Shown: positions 45,538 through 58,163 of the stretch, piece after piece
How the letters are laid out: each line of letters begins with the position of its first letter
Numbering within the stretch: position 1 is the stretch's first letter
DNA from: Neostapfia colusana
Taxonomy: Eukaryota; Streptophyta; Magnoliopsida; Poales; Poaceae
Assembly: GCA_030760725.1 (NCBI GenBank)
Contig: JASWHV010000008.1
Location: forward strand, 54,473,671-54,537,670
Direction: 5' to 3'
Length of the DNA: 64,000 nucleotides
Program-made: the position numbers and the translations under genes
The notes under the pieces: model-generated
Databases searched by the model: none
The model's input: the letters and a program-made list of their open reading frames with translations, nothing else
What the model was told of the DNA's origin: nothing

Positions 45538-48500
45538 ATGGCCGGAAGAGGAAAAGGACGTGCTGCCAACCCCGCCAACAACAATGATGAGGCATGCAAC
45601 CCTCATCTTTCTGGAGGCCAGGACCGGGGTGGTCGCCGTGAAGAAGTTGATCCTCTCCACCAAATGCTGGAGAATCAAAATCAGCTCATCCAGAACTTGA
45701 CTCAAGTGGTGGCTAACTTGCATCAAGTTCCACCTACACAAGTTGCACCACGCCAACCAAGGTTGAGTGAGTTTCTAGGAACTCAACCTCCAAAGTTTGC
45801 AAGTGCTGCTGAACCTCTGGAGGCAGATGATTGGCTGAAGACCATTGAAAGTAAGATGAGGATAATACAATGCCAAGGGTATGAGAGGGTGCTGTTTGCC
45901 TCTCATCAATTGCATGGACCTGCTGCTGATTGGTGGACCGCCTACGTGGCCGCCCATCATGACCCTGAGAACATCACTTGGGAGGAGTTCAAGCGTAGCT
46001 TCCGCAACCATTACATCCCAAGAGGTGAACTCAAAAACAAGAGGAAGGAGTTTTTGGGACTGCAGCAGGGAAACATGACGGTGAGGGAATACCTCACTAA
46101 ATTTACTCAACTATCCCGTTATGCTCCACGAGATATAGAGACGGATGAGCAGAAACAAGATTGTTTCGTGGAAGGACTTACCGCAGAGATGCAGTGTGCA
46201 ATGTCCTCAAATGAGTATGAAAGCTTCCAAAAGATGGTGGACAGAGCATTTGTGGTAGAAAGGAAGCTAAAGGCCCTAGAAAATGAGAATAAGAGGAAGG
46301 CCGGGTGGTCACATCAAGCCTCAGGGAGCAACACCCGCCCACGTATGATGCAGCAACCTACGGGGCAGACAAACCGTGCTGCGGTACCCTATTCAGCACC
46401 AAGAGGGTACAACCCAAACTTCAGACCTCCCGCAGCACCAGCACAGCCGCCACGTCAGTTTGTGCAGCAGCCTCGCCCCGCATATCCACCTCGACCAGCA
46501 GTGCAAGGACCCCCAAACCAACCCCAAGACAACAAGGGCCAGGCATCTAAGATTGGGGTGCAATGTTTCAGCTGTGGTGAAGTGGGGCACTACGCCCATA
46601 AATGCCCGAAGAAGAAGCCAGCGCCGCCACAACAGCAGAATGTATTGAGAGGACGGGTGAACCATGTCACTATGGAGGAAGCACAAGAGGCACCCGACGT
46701 GGTAGTTGGTAAGTTTCCTGCCAATTTACATCTTGCAACTCTGCTGTTTGATTCTGGTGCTACCCACTCATTCATTGCTCAAGGGTTTGTTAAGAAGCAT
46801 GACCTAGCAACCACACAAATGAACCATATGCTAGCCGTAAACTCTCCAGGTGGAGAAATAAGGACCAGACAAGTGTGTCCCAAAGTGAGCCTAGACATTA
46901 ATGGGGTAGTATTTACTGCTAACCTCATAGTGATAGATTCACAAGGGATAGATATTATTTTGGGTATGGATTGGTTGACCAAACATAAAGGAATCATCCA
47001 TTGTTCAACCAGAACGGTGGAACTAACTCACCCCAGTGGTACCAGAGTAAAGTTCATAACAATACACGAGCCTAGGAGGGACATTAAATTAAATCAAGTG
47101 GAGGTGAAAGTTGAGGAAATCAGGACCATCAGGGAATATCCAGATGTTTTTCCGGAGGAGTTGCCAGGTATGCCTCCCGACCGTGACGTGGAATTCGCAA
47201 TTGAGTTAGTGCCTGGAACAGCCCCGATATACAAGAGACCTTATCGAATGGACTCCAAGCAGCTAGAAGAGCTCAAGGATCATTTGAGAGAATTGACGGA
47301 GAAGGGGTATATTCGCCCTAGTTCCTCACCATGGGGAGCTCCGGTGATATTTGTGCCTAAGAAAGACGGAACCAAAAGGTTATGCGTGGATTACCGTGCC
47401 TTGAATGAGGTAACCATTAAGAACAAGTACCCATTACCCCGCATTGAAGACTTGTTTGATCAGTTGAGGGGAGCTTGTGTGTTCTCGAAAATTGATCTCA
47501 GGTCGGGATATCACCAACTCAAGATAAGGCAATCTGATATTCCCAAGACAGCTTTCGTATCTCGGTACGGACTGTATGAATACACTGTCATGCCTTTCGG
47601 GCTAACCAATGCCCCGGCATATTTCATGTACCTCATGAACAAGGTATTCATGGAATATCTGGACAAATTTGTGGTGGTTTTCATAGATGATATTCTCGTC
47701 TTCTCCAAAGATGAAGAAGAACATGAGAAACATCTAAGGTTGGTGTTACAGAGGCTGAGAGAACACCAACTATATGCCAAGTTGAGCAAGTGTGAGTTTT
47801 GGCTGAAGAGAGTTCCCTTTTTAGGACATATAATCTCGGAGGGAGGAATCTCCGTAGATCCCGCCAAAATCGAGGATATCCAGAAGTGGAAGACCCCTGA
47901 AAATGTCGGGGAAGTTCGAAGCTTTTTGGGATTGGCTGGATACTATCGACGGTTTATTGAGGGATTCTCCAAGATCTCGAGACCTCTCACCAAACTGTTG
48001 GAGAAGGGAATCACATTCACCTGGACGCCACAGTGCGATATGAGCTTTCAGGAGCTAAAGAAGAGATTGACAACAGCCCCAGTGTTGGTTATGTCAGATA
48101 TGCAGAAGAATTTCACAGTGTACTACGATGCCTCTGGAAATGGGTTAGGATGTGTTCTCATGCAAGAAGGACATGTCGTGGCATATGCATCCCGGCAGCT
48201 TCGGAAGCACGAGAAGAACTATCCTACACATGACCTAGAACTAGCTGCAGTGGTACACGCGTTGAAAATTTGGCGGCACTATTTGATGGGGAAGAGGACA
48301 GAGATATATACGGATCATAAGAGTTTGAAGTACATATTCACACAGCCAGATCTCAACCTCAGACAAAGGAGATGGTTAGAGCTAATCAATGACTTTGATA
48401 TAGGCATCAACTATCATCCCGGGAAAGCAAACGTCGTGGCCGATGCTTTGAGTCGGAAAGTGCAGGTCAATAAGTTGAGCTTGAAGGACATGCCCGCAGA

Positions 48501-50007
48501 ATTGAAGGACGAGGTTATAAGGCTCAATCTATGTCTAGTAAATAGTGGTGAAGCCATCGCCATGGAAGTGGACTCCACACTCGAGCAAGACATACGCGAG
48601 GGCCAAAAGAATGATGAGAAGATACAAGAGATCAGGCAGCTCATCAAGGAAAATAAAGCTCCTGGTTTTAGAGAGGATGAACAAGGAACGGTGTGGCACG
48701 GGAAAAGGATCTGTGTGCCAGAAGTAAAGGAGATCCGTGAATTAATTTTGAAGGAGGCTCACGATTCCGACTATTCCATTCATCCTGGGAGTACGAAGAT
48801 GTACCAGGACCTCAAGAGTAGGTATTGGTGGTATGGCATGAAGCGAGATGTCGCGGAACATGTTGCCCTATGTGACACATGTCAGTTGGTGAAAGCAGAA
48901 CATCAACGACCCGCGGGATTGCTGCAACCACTCAAAGTGCCTGAATGGAAGTGGGAAGAAATCAGCATGGATTTTGTCGTGGGATTGCCTAGGACCCAAT
49001 CCGGGTATGATTAAATATGGGTCATTATTGATAGGCTAACCAAGGTAGCTCATTTCATCCCTGTGAAAGAAAGCTACAGCGGATCCAAATTGGCAGAATT
49101 GTACATGTCAAGGATTGTGTGTTACCATGGAGTGCCAAAGAAGATAGTGTCGGACCGAGGGACACAGTTCACCTCGAGGTTTTGGCAGAAGTTGCATGAA
49201 ACCATGGGAACCCATCTGAACTTTAGCTCTGCCTATCATCCCCAAACGGACGGGCAGACGGAGAGAACCAATCAGATCCTTGAAGATATGTTAAGGGCAT
49301 GTGCACTCAAAAACAATAGGAGTTGGGACAAGAACTTACCGTATGCGGAGTTTTCCTATAACAACAGCTATCAAGCTAGTATGAAGATGTCACCGTTTGA
49401 AGCTTTGTATGGAAGGAAGTGCAGAACTCCCCTATTTTGGAACCAAACCGGAGAAAGTAAAGTGTTTGGTCCAGAAGTGCTACAAGAAGCCGAGGCAAAG
49501 GTGAGGGAGATTCGCAACAACTTGAGGATAGCACAAACACGCCAGAAGAGTTATGCTGATGTACGAAGAAGAGAACTCGTTTTCAATGTGGGAGACTATG
49601 TTTATCTCAAGGTGTCTCCTATCAGAGGACTTCGTCGGTTCAAGGTGAAAGGGAAGTTGTCACCTCGATACATAGGACCCTTTCAAGTTTTGGAAAGAAA
49701 AGGCGAAGTGGCGTACCAACTAGAGTTACCGGCTCATCTATCGGACGTGCACGATGTATTCCATGTGTCACAACTCAAGAAATGCCTGAGGACGCCTGAA
49801 GAGGTGTTACCCATGAATGAAGTGGATGTAGCTGAAGATTTGTCTTATGCCGAACAACCATACAAGATTTTGGAGACAATGGAACGCCTCACCAGAAATA
49901 AAAGAATCCGGATGTGCAAGGTGCAGTGGAAGCATCACTCAGAAGAGGAAGCCACCTGGGAACGGGAAGATGAGCTCAAGGCACAATTTCCGGAATTGTT
50001 TTCTTAG
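45538..50007 (+). pseudogene. B2 gag-pol polyprotein, single nonsense codon in integrase
   Basis: One 1490-codon frame, stop included, broken only by TAA at 49012-49014. Gag domain at residues about 95-225 (AADWWTAY, FRNHYIP); CCHC knuckle 343-356 (CFSCGEVGHYAHKC); protease DSG 405-407; RT about 530-790 with Asp653 and FIDD 715-718; RNase H with Asp864, Glu901, Asp926, Asp969; integrase zinc ligands His1075, His1082, Cys1112, Cys1115; integrase acidic residues Asp1145, Asp1206, Glu1242 with the D,D-35-E spacing. The last 52 residues (TRNKRIRMCKVQWKHH, ATWERED) look like a chromodomain, supporting a Tekay/Del-type chromovirus. The stop lies between the first and second integrase Asp. The start was chosen at ATG 45538, matching B. 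Confidence 0.95.
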
Positions 50008-50034
50008 AAACACCAATCTCGAGGACGAGATTTC

Positions 50035-50052
50035 TTTTAAGGGGGGTAGAGC
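50035..50052 (+). other. Polypurine tract of B2
   Basis: TTTTAAGGGGGGTAGAGC immediately before the 3' LTR. Confidence 0.92.
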
Positions 50053-53000
50053 TGTAACACCCCAAATTTTGATTGAAAACCCTAAACCATGTTCAGAGGG
50101 GAATTTAAAATTTTTTGGACGTGTTGCATGTTTTGCAAAAATTCAAATTCAAACTGGAATTCAAATTAGACTCAAAACAGAAAAGAAATGGAAAAAGAAA
50201 AAGAGAAAACGGGAAAAACCGGCCAGTGGGCCGAAACCCGCCAGCCGGCCCAGTTTCCCCCGCGCCAGCCCGCAGCCGCGCGCCCGCGCTATCCCTCACA
50301 GACAGGTGGGACCCACCTGTCATCCCTAACCCCGCGACCCCGGACTCTCCCGCGCGCGCGCGATCTTAACCGATCGAAAAACCGCGTCCCTCAGCCCGAA
50401 TTGCGGTTCCAGAAGAATCAAACTCGATCACAACTGACCCACCGCCCTTCCCCGGCTATAAAAACCCCAGCCCCGATCAGTTTTTCCCACGCGATCGCCG
50501 ATTTTCACTCCGGTGAGCACCGAGACTTCGCCGGTGAATTCTGGCCGATCTAAGCTCGGAAACTCTGATCTAACTCGCTGGTCTTGATCCACCGCCTCCG
50601 GGGAGCTTTGCAGGTGCAGAAAACTCGGAGAATTACGGTGTAAACACAGCGCCGATGAGCTTCGCCGTGGTTTTGCCTCGGACCTCGCCGCCGATCACTT
50701 TCCAGGACCCCCGAGCTCGAGAAAACCCCCGAGGTGAGATCCCTGACCTCCCCTCTACCGATCTATGCCATAAGATCACAGTTCTAGGCAGAATTCTCGC
50801 AGATCCGAAACTTTCCGGCGAGATCGCCGCTTCCCGCCGCCGTGCGCCGCCGGCAGCGCCGCCCGCGCTCGATCAGAGCGACGTGGCCGCTTGTGCGCCG
50901 TTTATTTTAAATCGCACGGTAGACTTTAAAACCCCGCGTACCGGTTCGATGTTATAATCTCAGCCGTCGGTTTAAAATCGGACGGTCCACGTCAGCCCCG
51001 CATTATAAAGACTGGAATTCTTACGTGCTACCCCCTGGGGTTCTCTGGAAATAAGAGCTAGCCCCGGAAACTTCTGATCTAGCCCCTGGAACTCCAGAAA
51101 ATCATGTAAATTCATTTAAAAATCAGTTTTAGCCCCTGGACTTAATAAAAATTAGGAAAAACACCTCTGATAAGTGTAGCTAGACCCCTGGAAATTATGA
51201 AAATAATATTATAGACCCTGTAATGGGGTGAGTTTATTATTTTAGCCCTGTTTAGTATTTAATTTAGAAAATTGAATATGTAACTAGTGTTTAAAAATAA
51301 AAAAAAGTGGGACAAACATAATTGTCAAAATTAATTAAAAGCATTCTCAGTACTTAGAAAACTTTGGAGTGAGATAAAATTATATTTTGGGCTGAAATGA
51401 ATCTGTTTCATTTATTAATCACATTATTTAGTATAGGGACACATTTTTAAGTAAAGAATAGCTATAGAAAAATAGGGAAAATAAATATGAAATAGTTTAC
51501 ATCAGAGGCCAAGGTCAAAATATGTTATTCAATTATTTAGGACCAAAACCTATACTGTTTAGATGATGTGTATTACTAATTTCATAATAAAATACACAAT
51601 TATGCATAGGAATATAAATCTGAAAATATAGCAACTAGTAAATGACAAATGGAATTTTTAAAATTTAAAGAGTTCAGTTTAGGGTTGATAGAAATTATGA
51701 AGACACATATGGAGAAGAAAAATACTTTTCTTACATACTTGGTAGTTTTATATAAGGAATTTATTTAAAACTGAAACGCACACACATATATATATATATA
51801 GTATGTAAGTATAAATATGAACACCAAAGTAGGAATCATACACATATAAATAAAAGTGTGTGCAAGCCACAGATCAACACACAAAGTGACCACAACACAT
51901 ATAATGGTGAATGAATTTCATAAATATGAATGTGTGGTTTGTATGAAGTAAGAAGTGTGAACTATGTCTTATGATTGTTGTTTTTCTTTTGCTATGTGTG
52001 ATGGTATGAAGTAGAACCTGTTCAAGAGCAAGTTATTCCTTTCCAAGATCAGGACTACCCATTTCAAGAGCAGCAAGAAGGAGGCAAGTGTCCTTGACCA
52101 CTTTGATCCTATGCTAGGATGTGTAGCTAGAGTTATTTGCATTGTCAATTTAAATATGAAACCCATGATAGGAAGTTTCCCTAGAATTGCATTACCTTGT
52201 TTCCTTGTAGCTTGGGTTGGGATTTATTTTAACATGTCATTTATTATTATGCATATGCTTAGAATGGGATAATTGAGATATGAGATCATCAGTTTATTTT
52301 ACCATACTCTTGAATGAGATATTGGGAGTTATGTAGAGGTAGGGATCAAGGCAAGTTGGATGTTTTGGTTGTGTGCTGAGTGCACGAGACTTGGGTTTGT
52401 GTTTAGTACTTGCCTGGATCCTAAGGACCGGTTCATGGAGCATGTAACCCGGCTTTACAGTGCCAACCACATGCTGAGATGGGTCAGCTTGGCCAATTAA
52501 TTAGGTGTATCCCCGGCGTAGTATGGGTGTGTTGGATGGTGCGGGGAGTAGGTGTCAGCTGGACTACCATATGAACCGCAAGGCTCAAGAGGGGGCCACT
52601 GCAGCGGGGTTGGAGCCTCTTGTATGCTGTTAGGGGTGAAACCTCAGTGGGCCCATGCTCGTCGGGAATCCCTTTGTAAAGGCTTCGTAGTGATCTCCTG
52701 GCTACACACCTGGGAGGTGTGAATGTGGTTCGTAGCCACTGGCATAATGGAGGTTCTTTTAGTCCACCCGGCAACGGGGGATGAAATCACTACATGTGGG
52801 TACAGTGGTACAAACTCTGCAGAGTCAAAACTGTCTTGACAGCCGTGCTCACGGTTAAGAGCGGCCTGGACTTATTCATGGTTAGAGGAGTGATGGTTTT
52901 TGGAAGTTGTGGATGTTAAGCGGGGAGCTTAACATTGGAAATGATGTTATGGTTATTAGATTATGATGATGGGATGGGAGATTGGGACCATTTCACCCGT

Positions 53001-53478
53001 GTAGTAATGTAGGTGCTTAATAAGCTAAGGTAATAGGTAGTAATTGCGTAGTGCTTTAACCATGAGTTCAATCTCTCCTTGATTCTAGCCATGCATGATA
53101 TAATTTTCCCACACTTGCTGAGTACCGTTGGTACTCAACCTTGCATATTTGTTGGTTTATATTGCTGCTCAGGTCAAGATAATGAGGTGGTGTATAATGA
53201 CCAAGACTTTGGACCCGAGGAAGGTTTTTAGGTTCATGAAGACCCCCGGGCAACGCCTGTGATGGAGCCCTAATGAATAATATTCCGCTGCTAGTTTATT
53301 TACTTGTGATGAACTTATTATTGTCCATCGAGACATTTACTATGTAAGACTTACTTATATTCGACACCTGGCTTGTAATAAATGATGCTTCACTATTTGT
53401 CATCACATGTATGAGAAAATGATCCTGGCATACATGTGATATTCACTTGGTTGTTCTTCGGAAAAACCGGGTGTGACA
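50053..53478 (+). repeat. Element B2, 3' LTR
   Basis: Nearly identical to 40811-44235. Differences include C/G and T/G changes in the first 40 bp, ACG/ATG at 50655, and one extra A near 51300. Structural elements are as in the 5' copy; exon-like segments and hairpin (53119-53137) are preserved. Confidence 0.97.
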
Positions 53479-53483
53479 TTCTC

Positions 53484-53576
53484 ACCAGCTCCGGGGTTAA
53501 CAGGAACTTCATCGTGGCCATCCTCTTGGTTGCCACGGACGTTTCTTCCTTGGCGGCCGGCGTTTCCTCTCACCAT
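53484..53576 (-). pseudogene. Element C gag, 5' end
   Basis: ATG at 53576-53574 directly follows TTCTCTCTCATAG (minus strand). It encodes a Gly/Arg/Asn-rich N-terminus, then is cut by B2 after GAGEN-coding sequence at the TTCTC target. The rest continues at 40810 in the same frame. Confidence 0.88.
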
Positions 53577-53844
53577 CTATGAGAGAGAACGAAATAGAAT
53601 AGAGGTTAGAAGGTTAGATGGATCCCCCTAACTATATTCATCAAGGTGAATTGGACTATATATATTAGCCCATATGAGGATGTGAACAAGTGCCGAGGCA
53701 TCTCACACCTCTTTTCTACTTATGTGTGGATAACGCTTGAGACGTCCCACAACTCACACTAAGAACATAATCACAAACAATCATCACAAGGGCTCACACA
53801 ACTCCTATTCAAGGCTTATTCAATGGGGGTCCTATATGGCTTAG
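53577..53844 (-). other. Element C leader next to gag
   Basis: Non-coding. On the minus strand it matches 2370-2560 of A, the stretch between ORF0 and gag, including the GTGAGATGCxTCGGCA segment and the pyrimidine-rich acceptor-like end. No ORF0 sequence remains upstream. Confidence 0.7.
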
Positions 53845-54204
53845 GGTGATGCCAATCTGTGATCCAACTATGGCTTCTCCTAGGCTTGTATCCTATGTCA
53901 AGGTAGTTCCAATGCCAATCTATGCATCCTAGGCTTGCATCCTATGGTCAACGTGGATCAGCTACCAATCTGTGATCATTCTAGACTTGTGACCTACAAT
54001 CAACCGTGGTAGCTTGGTACCAAGCCGTGGATTGCACCAATCTGTGACTAGGCATGGCGGCTTTAATATCAATCTGTGATTTATCTAGGTTGTGTGATCT
54101 ACTATTAACCCGTGGCAGGTTGATACCAATCTGTGCCTGATACAAACTTGTGACTTCTATCTAAGCGTGTAACCTACAGTCAACCCGTGGCTCTGATACC
54201 AATC
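53845..54204 (-). repeat. Degenerate tandem array of primer-binding-site-like units in C
   Basis: The functional-looking site (minus strand TGGTATCAGAGCCACGG, near 54202-54186) is followed by at least five more copies of ATTGG(T/C)AT...CCACGTTGACC..AGG..ACAAGCCTAGG. On the plus strand the copies show as ACCAATCTGTGA near 53848, 53911, 53961, 54032, 54065 and 54121, spaced 33-74 bp apart. The unit covers the primer binding site and the donor-like CCTAGG. ORF0, which A, B, D and B2 have here, is absent. Confidence 0.8.
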
Positions 54205-56386
54205 GGTGACGCCCTCGATTCTGTGGAAAACCGTGGAACCGAGAACTGATGCATATGTGTGCCTAGGATGTTCATCACACATACACATATGTCCACAAAC
54301 TGAATTCAGAATATATATTACCACGAATAACAGGGTTTATTACAATGTCTCATGAGTCTTGGACTCATGCTAACAGCGAAAGTCTTAATTAAGCAGCGGA
54401 AGTCTAAATCTAGCAGCGGAAATCTTCTAACTAGTGTAGAAGTAAACTAAGCAGCAGCTCCATCTCTACTCCATCTCCACAGGCAAGGTTGAGGACAGAT
54501 TACACGCCTAATGCTCCACCTGGCCTTCATAGTAGTCTTCTCCTGTTGCTGATGATGAAATAATAATGCAAGTTCGAGTACAATGATGTACTCAGCAAGT
54601 GAGGTAAAATATGACATGTAGCTCACAACAAGGTAGGTATAAAAAGGCTCATTGCAGAAAGCAAAGTTATTTATCAAAACCACGATAAAACAACAACTTA
54701 ACTTTAAGTGAACGTAATCCTAACATGTATTAAAATACCAATCATACCTCCATTATGTTCATCACTTTCCATGCCCCAACCAGACATTAATCAACTTCAT
54801 TCTTGCTCACGAATACCTTCTCGTATTCACTACCATCTCACGAATACCATCTCTTATCCGCTACCATTTCATTTCATATACAATTCCGTCTCACACCGAG
54901 ACCAATCTCGTTTCCACGACTCAACAGTCATGCAACCAATCTTATCACCCGGACTCAACAGTCCCGAAAACCAAACCAAAACCAAAACCATCCCAAAGTA
55001 ACCATCCAACTAATCATAGAAGTTGGCTAGGCGCTCGTGACCGTAAGCTCGGCTATCATGATAGTTTTAGACTCTGCAGAGTTTGTACCACTTTACCCAT
55101 AAGTTTGGGATTTCGTCACCCGTCGGCGACTGCAGAACCTCCATTATGCCAGTACACAACCGTTGGTGTATGGTCAAGAGATCACAAAATAGCCTTTACA
55201 AAGGAGCTACTAGATATATGGACTCACTAAGGTTTCACTGGCAGGCTAGAATCGCCAATTCTCCCACCCGCGGGCCCTCTCTTGTGCCATGCAGTTCCCA
55301 GGGAAGTCCTCACTCGACTCCCATCCCCCGCGCCTTCCACGGTCCATAATAATCTAGTAACTTACCTAATTAGTCAGCTAAGCTGCACCCATACTTGGCC
55401 TTGTGGTGGCACTGTTATCCTGGCATGTGCTCGCATGAACCGGTCCTTAGATCTATGGCAAGTAACCACCATCTCAGGCTACCTCATTCACAAACCCAGG
55501 CTTGCCTAGATCTCCCTCCGATCCATGTTTATTAACATCAGTTTCTCTTTATCATTACGAGTGCAGTTAGCTAGACACATCTATCTCGCTTCCCAATCCT
55601 ATGGACTCAGCGAAGCATAAAAGCAAAAACCATACCCGACTCATAAATTTCCTTGGTGACAAGGGTGGTTTAACCAAAACTAGTAAACTCCTATAAAAGG
55701 GTTTCCCATCATGTTTGACTCAGCACACACACCTTTTCGCAAAAACAAAATAGTTTCCCAAAACATAGGATCAATATGGTCAAGTGGCACTTGCCTTGTT
55801 CTTGCGGTTCCTGTTGCTCTGGGATCTCGAAACCTTGTTGTTGCAGCTCGTCGTAGACAGCTCCCTGAGCTTGTCCTTCTATGCACGATCACGCACATAC
55901 AAGATTCATAACATTCAATATCATGCACAAACTCTACTTTAAGATGCAACAATACTTATGCATGCTAATCCTATGGTGCAGTTTTTATTATATCTGTTCA
56001 TACGTGTCTTTGCATGTTTGCATGGGGTTTTTATGAAGAACAGAGGTGTATAGATCAAATGTGGACATGGCGATGATCTGGACTTAAGATCTAGATCAAA
56101 CCGATCAACACGTGATCTGTCCACGAAAAGGCTTCTGTTTCAAAGGAATTGAAGAAACAGATGCGAATAAAAATCGTGATGATGTCGTGAGGTGATAATG
56201 GAGACCTACCTTACGTTCCTCTTGGTCTCGGGGTCCTTCTCCTAGCAAGAAAGATCAATGGGCTCTCTTCCGGCAATCTCCCGTGACTGAACTCCGTCGA
56301 AGGGTTTACTCGGCGAGTTTGGGGCTAGGGCTTCTAAGTTGTCGGCTCAGAGAAGATGTTACGACCAAGAGGTTTGTTTCGGGTTC

Positions 56387-56394
56387 TATTTATA
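56387..56394 (-). promoter_or_regulatory. TATA box of the element C 5' LTR
   Basis: TATAAATA on the minus strand in CTCTTATAAATAGAACCC, nearly the same context as in A. Confidence 0.78.
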
Positions 56395-56589
56395 AGAGGG
56401 AAACGAAGGGTTTTTATCTGATTGGACTTCGAATAGGAGTCCTATTCAAACTGTTTTTGAATCTTAACAACTTATCTCTTGCAGATTTGGTAACATTGTG
56501 GAAGTCATGTCGGTTTCCTCAGTACCGGGGATTCCCACGCATACAGAAGAAAAACCGCTTCAGAATCGCGTCCTTACGTGGTGATGAGC

Positions 56590-57255
56590 TCCGGAAGCTC
56601 CACGTGTCCATCGGGGACCTTGTCTCCCTTCTCCACGAAGATGAGATCTGGTTGTGCCGCGTGTCAAGCGAGCGAGACCTCCTTCTTTCTCAGAGGCGGG
56701 CTCCGCGTGCGCCACGTATCCTGGCGGGTTGGGACCTCCTCTCTATTCAGAGATGTGCTCCGCGCACGCCACATGTCAGTGCCGGACCTCCCCTCTCTTT
56801 GGAGGTGGATCTGGGTGTGCCATGTGTCCTAACAGCGCCAGACTTCCTTTCTTCTCAGAGACGAGCTCCGAGGTTGACACGTGTCCAACAATGACAGACC
56901 TCCCGGAGATAAGCTCCAGAGGTGACACGTATCTAGTAGTGTCGGACCTCCCGGAGGTGAGCTCAGGAGGTGACACGTGTCCAATAGGACCGGACCTCTC
57001 GGAGGTGAGCTCTGAGAGCGACATGTGTCTAGCGGGGCCGGACCTCTCTGAGGTGAGCTCCGAGAGCAACACGTGTCCCGCGCGGCTGGCCTCGCTTCTC
57101 TGCAGAGGCTAGCTCCGGGGGCAACACGTGTCCCACGGGGTCGGACCTCTCCCCATTTGCGGAGATGAGCCCCGAGCCTGCCATATAGTGAATTTAGTGG
57201 CGGACCTCTCCCCATTTGCGGGGATGAGCTCCGGACACGCCACGTGGTCAGCGGC
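56590..57255 (-). repeat. Tandem G-box repeat array in U3 of the C 5' LTR
   Basis: Same array as at 38525-39180. ACGT-core palindromes (GACACGTGTC near 56876 and 56971, CCACGTGG near 57241) recur upstream of the TATA box. ACGT/G-box sites are known targets of plant bZIP and bHLH factors; regulation here is inferred. Confidence 0.85.
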
Positions 57256-57394
57256 CCGCGAAAAATATCTACGGCGCTCTAGGCGAACTGGAATTGGCTC
57301 CTTTTGGCTATCTTTTGATTCTTCTCTGTTTCAATCTTATAAAAATGTTTATGAAACATGAATATATGCAGAAATAAAAAATGAGGGTGTCACA

Positions 57395-58163
57395 AAAACT
57401 ATCATGATAGATGTGCTTCTGGTTACAATCACCTGACCGACTTCCATGATTAGAGTCAAAACTTGGGATGGTTATTCGGTATGGTTGTGGTATGGTCATT
57501 GGGATTGGTTTTGGGACTGTTTTGGGTCATGACAATGAATTTGGTTTTGGTTATATGAAAATTAGATGGTTATGAATATTTATGAGTATGAGATGAACTT
57601 GAGAAAGATTATTGGCTGGTTGAGACTTGATATATGGTGAAATATGATGAAACAATGTTGATGATTAACTTGGTTATGATGGGATTTCAACTCACTTAGA
57701 CTTAGTTGCTGTTTTTACCATATTTGTGAAATAAAATTTGCTTGCTGCAATGAACCTTTTTATTGCCTAACTTGTTGTAAGCTACATGTCATACTTTTCC
57801 CGCACTTGCTGAGTATGACATGTACTCACCGTTGCATTCCCACATATATATATCAGCAACAGGAGAAGAATACTACAAGGAACATGTGGAGTACTAGGCG
57901 TGCAAACTACCGCAACATGCCTGTGGAGTTGAAGTTGGAGCCTGCTGTCTTAGCCATTTTCCGCTGTCGTTTAGAGTCTTCAGCTGCAAGAATAAGTTAG
58001 ATATTCATGAGTGAGACATTGAGTCATTGTACTAAAGTACTTAATACTATTTGTTCATGGTTATATTCTGAATTTAGTTTATGGAATACATGTGTATGTG
58101 TGATGAACATCCTAGGCACACATATGCATTCACTTGGTTCATTTTCCGGAACCAGGTGTCACA
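57395..58163 (+). repeat. Element D, 3' LTR (second part)
   Basis: Continues from 36307 after the C insertion (second AAAAC at 57395-57399). It matches 27562-28331 of the 5' LTR and ends GGTGTCACA at 58163. Confidence 0.92.

Larger units (their letters stand above)
40811..53478 (+). mobile_element. Element B2: nearly intact Tekay/Del-like chromovirus
   Basis: 5' LTR 40811-44235 (3425 bp), 3' LTR 50053-53478 (3426 bp), flanked by TTCTC at 40806-40810 and 53479-53483. Primer binding site, ORF0, a single gag-pol frame and polypurine tract are all present. By eye I count about 25 differences between the LTRs, under 1 percent, so the insertion is recent. It sits in the gag of C. Each ORF has one nonsense codon. 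Confidence 0.97.
36308..57394 (-). mobile_element. Element C: chromovirus deletion derivative, interrupted by B2
   Basis: Flanked by AAAAC (36303-36307 and 57395-57399). On the minus strand: 5' LTR 57394-54205, a primer-binding-site repeat array, gag (split by B2), protease, polypurine tract, 3' LTR 39314-36308. RT, RNase H and integrase are missing. The LTR starts TGTGACACCCTC on the minus strand and is related to, but distinct from, the A/D LTR. Confidence 0.92.
54205..57394 (-). repeat. Element C, 5' LTR
   Basis: 3190 bp. The internal edge reads GGTGACGCC where the 3' copy has TGTGACGCC. TATA box 56387-56394; donor-like GTAAGG at 56214-56209; exon-2-like 55795-55878 (84 nt, acceptor CATAG, donor AG|GCAAGTGGC); exon-3-like 54508-54542 ending TAG. 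Joined phases stay open. The U3 array of G-boxes lies at 56590-57255. Confidence 0.92.
25777..58163 (+). mobile_element. Element D: full-length degenerate chromovirus, 3' LTR interrupted by element C
   Basis: 5' LTR 25777-28331, internal region 28332-34461, 3' LTR 34462-36307 plus 57395-58163. Flanks are CCAGC (25772-25776) and CCGGC (58164-58168), a 5-bp duplication with one transition. The family is close to A: same ORF0, gag and LTR architecture. Unlike A it keeps RNase H and integrase, but all ORFs are disrupted. Confidence 0.92.

Noticed and set aside
50655..50957. ATG at 50655 as the start of the LTR exon 1 frame
   Set aside because: The matching codon is ACG in the B2 5' LTR and in the B copies, so ATG is a private change in one LTR that does not drive transcription of the element.
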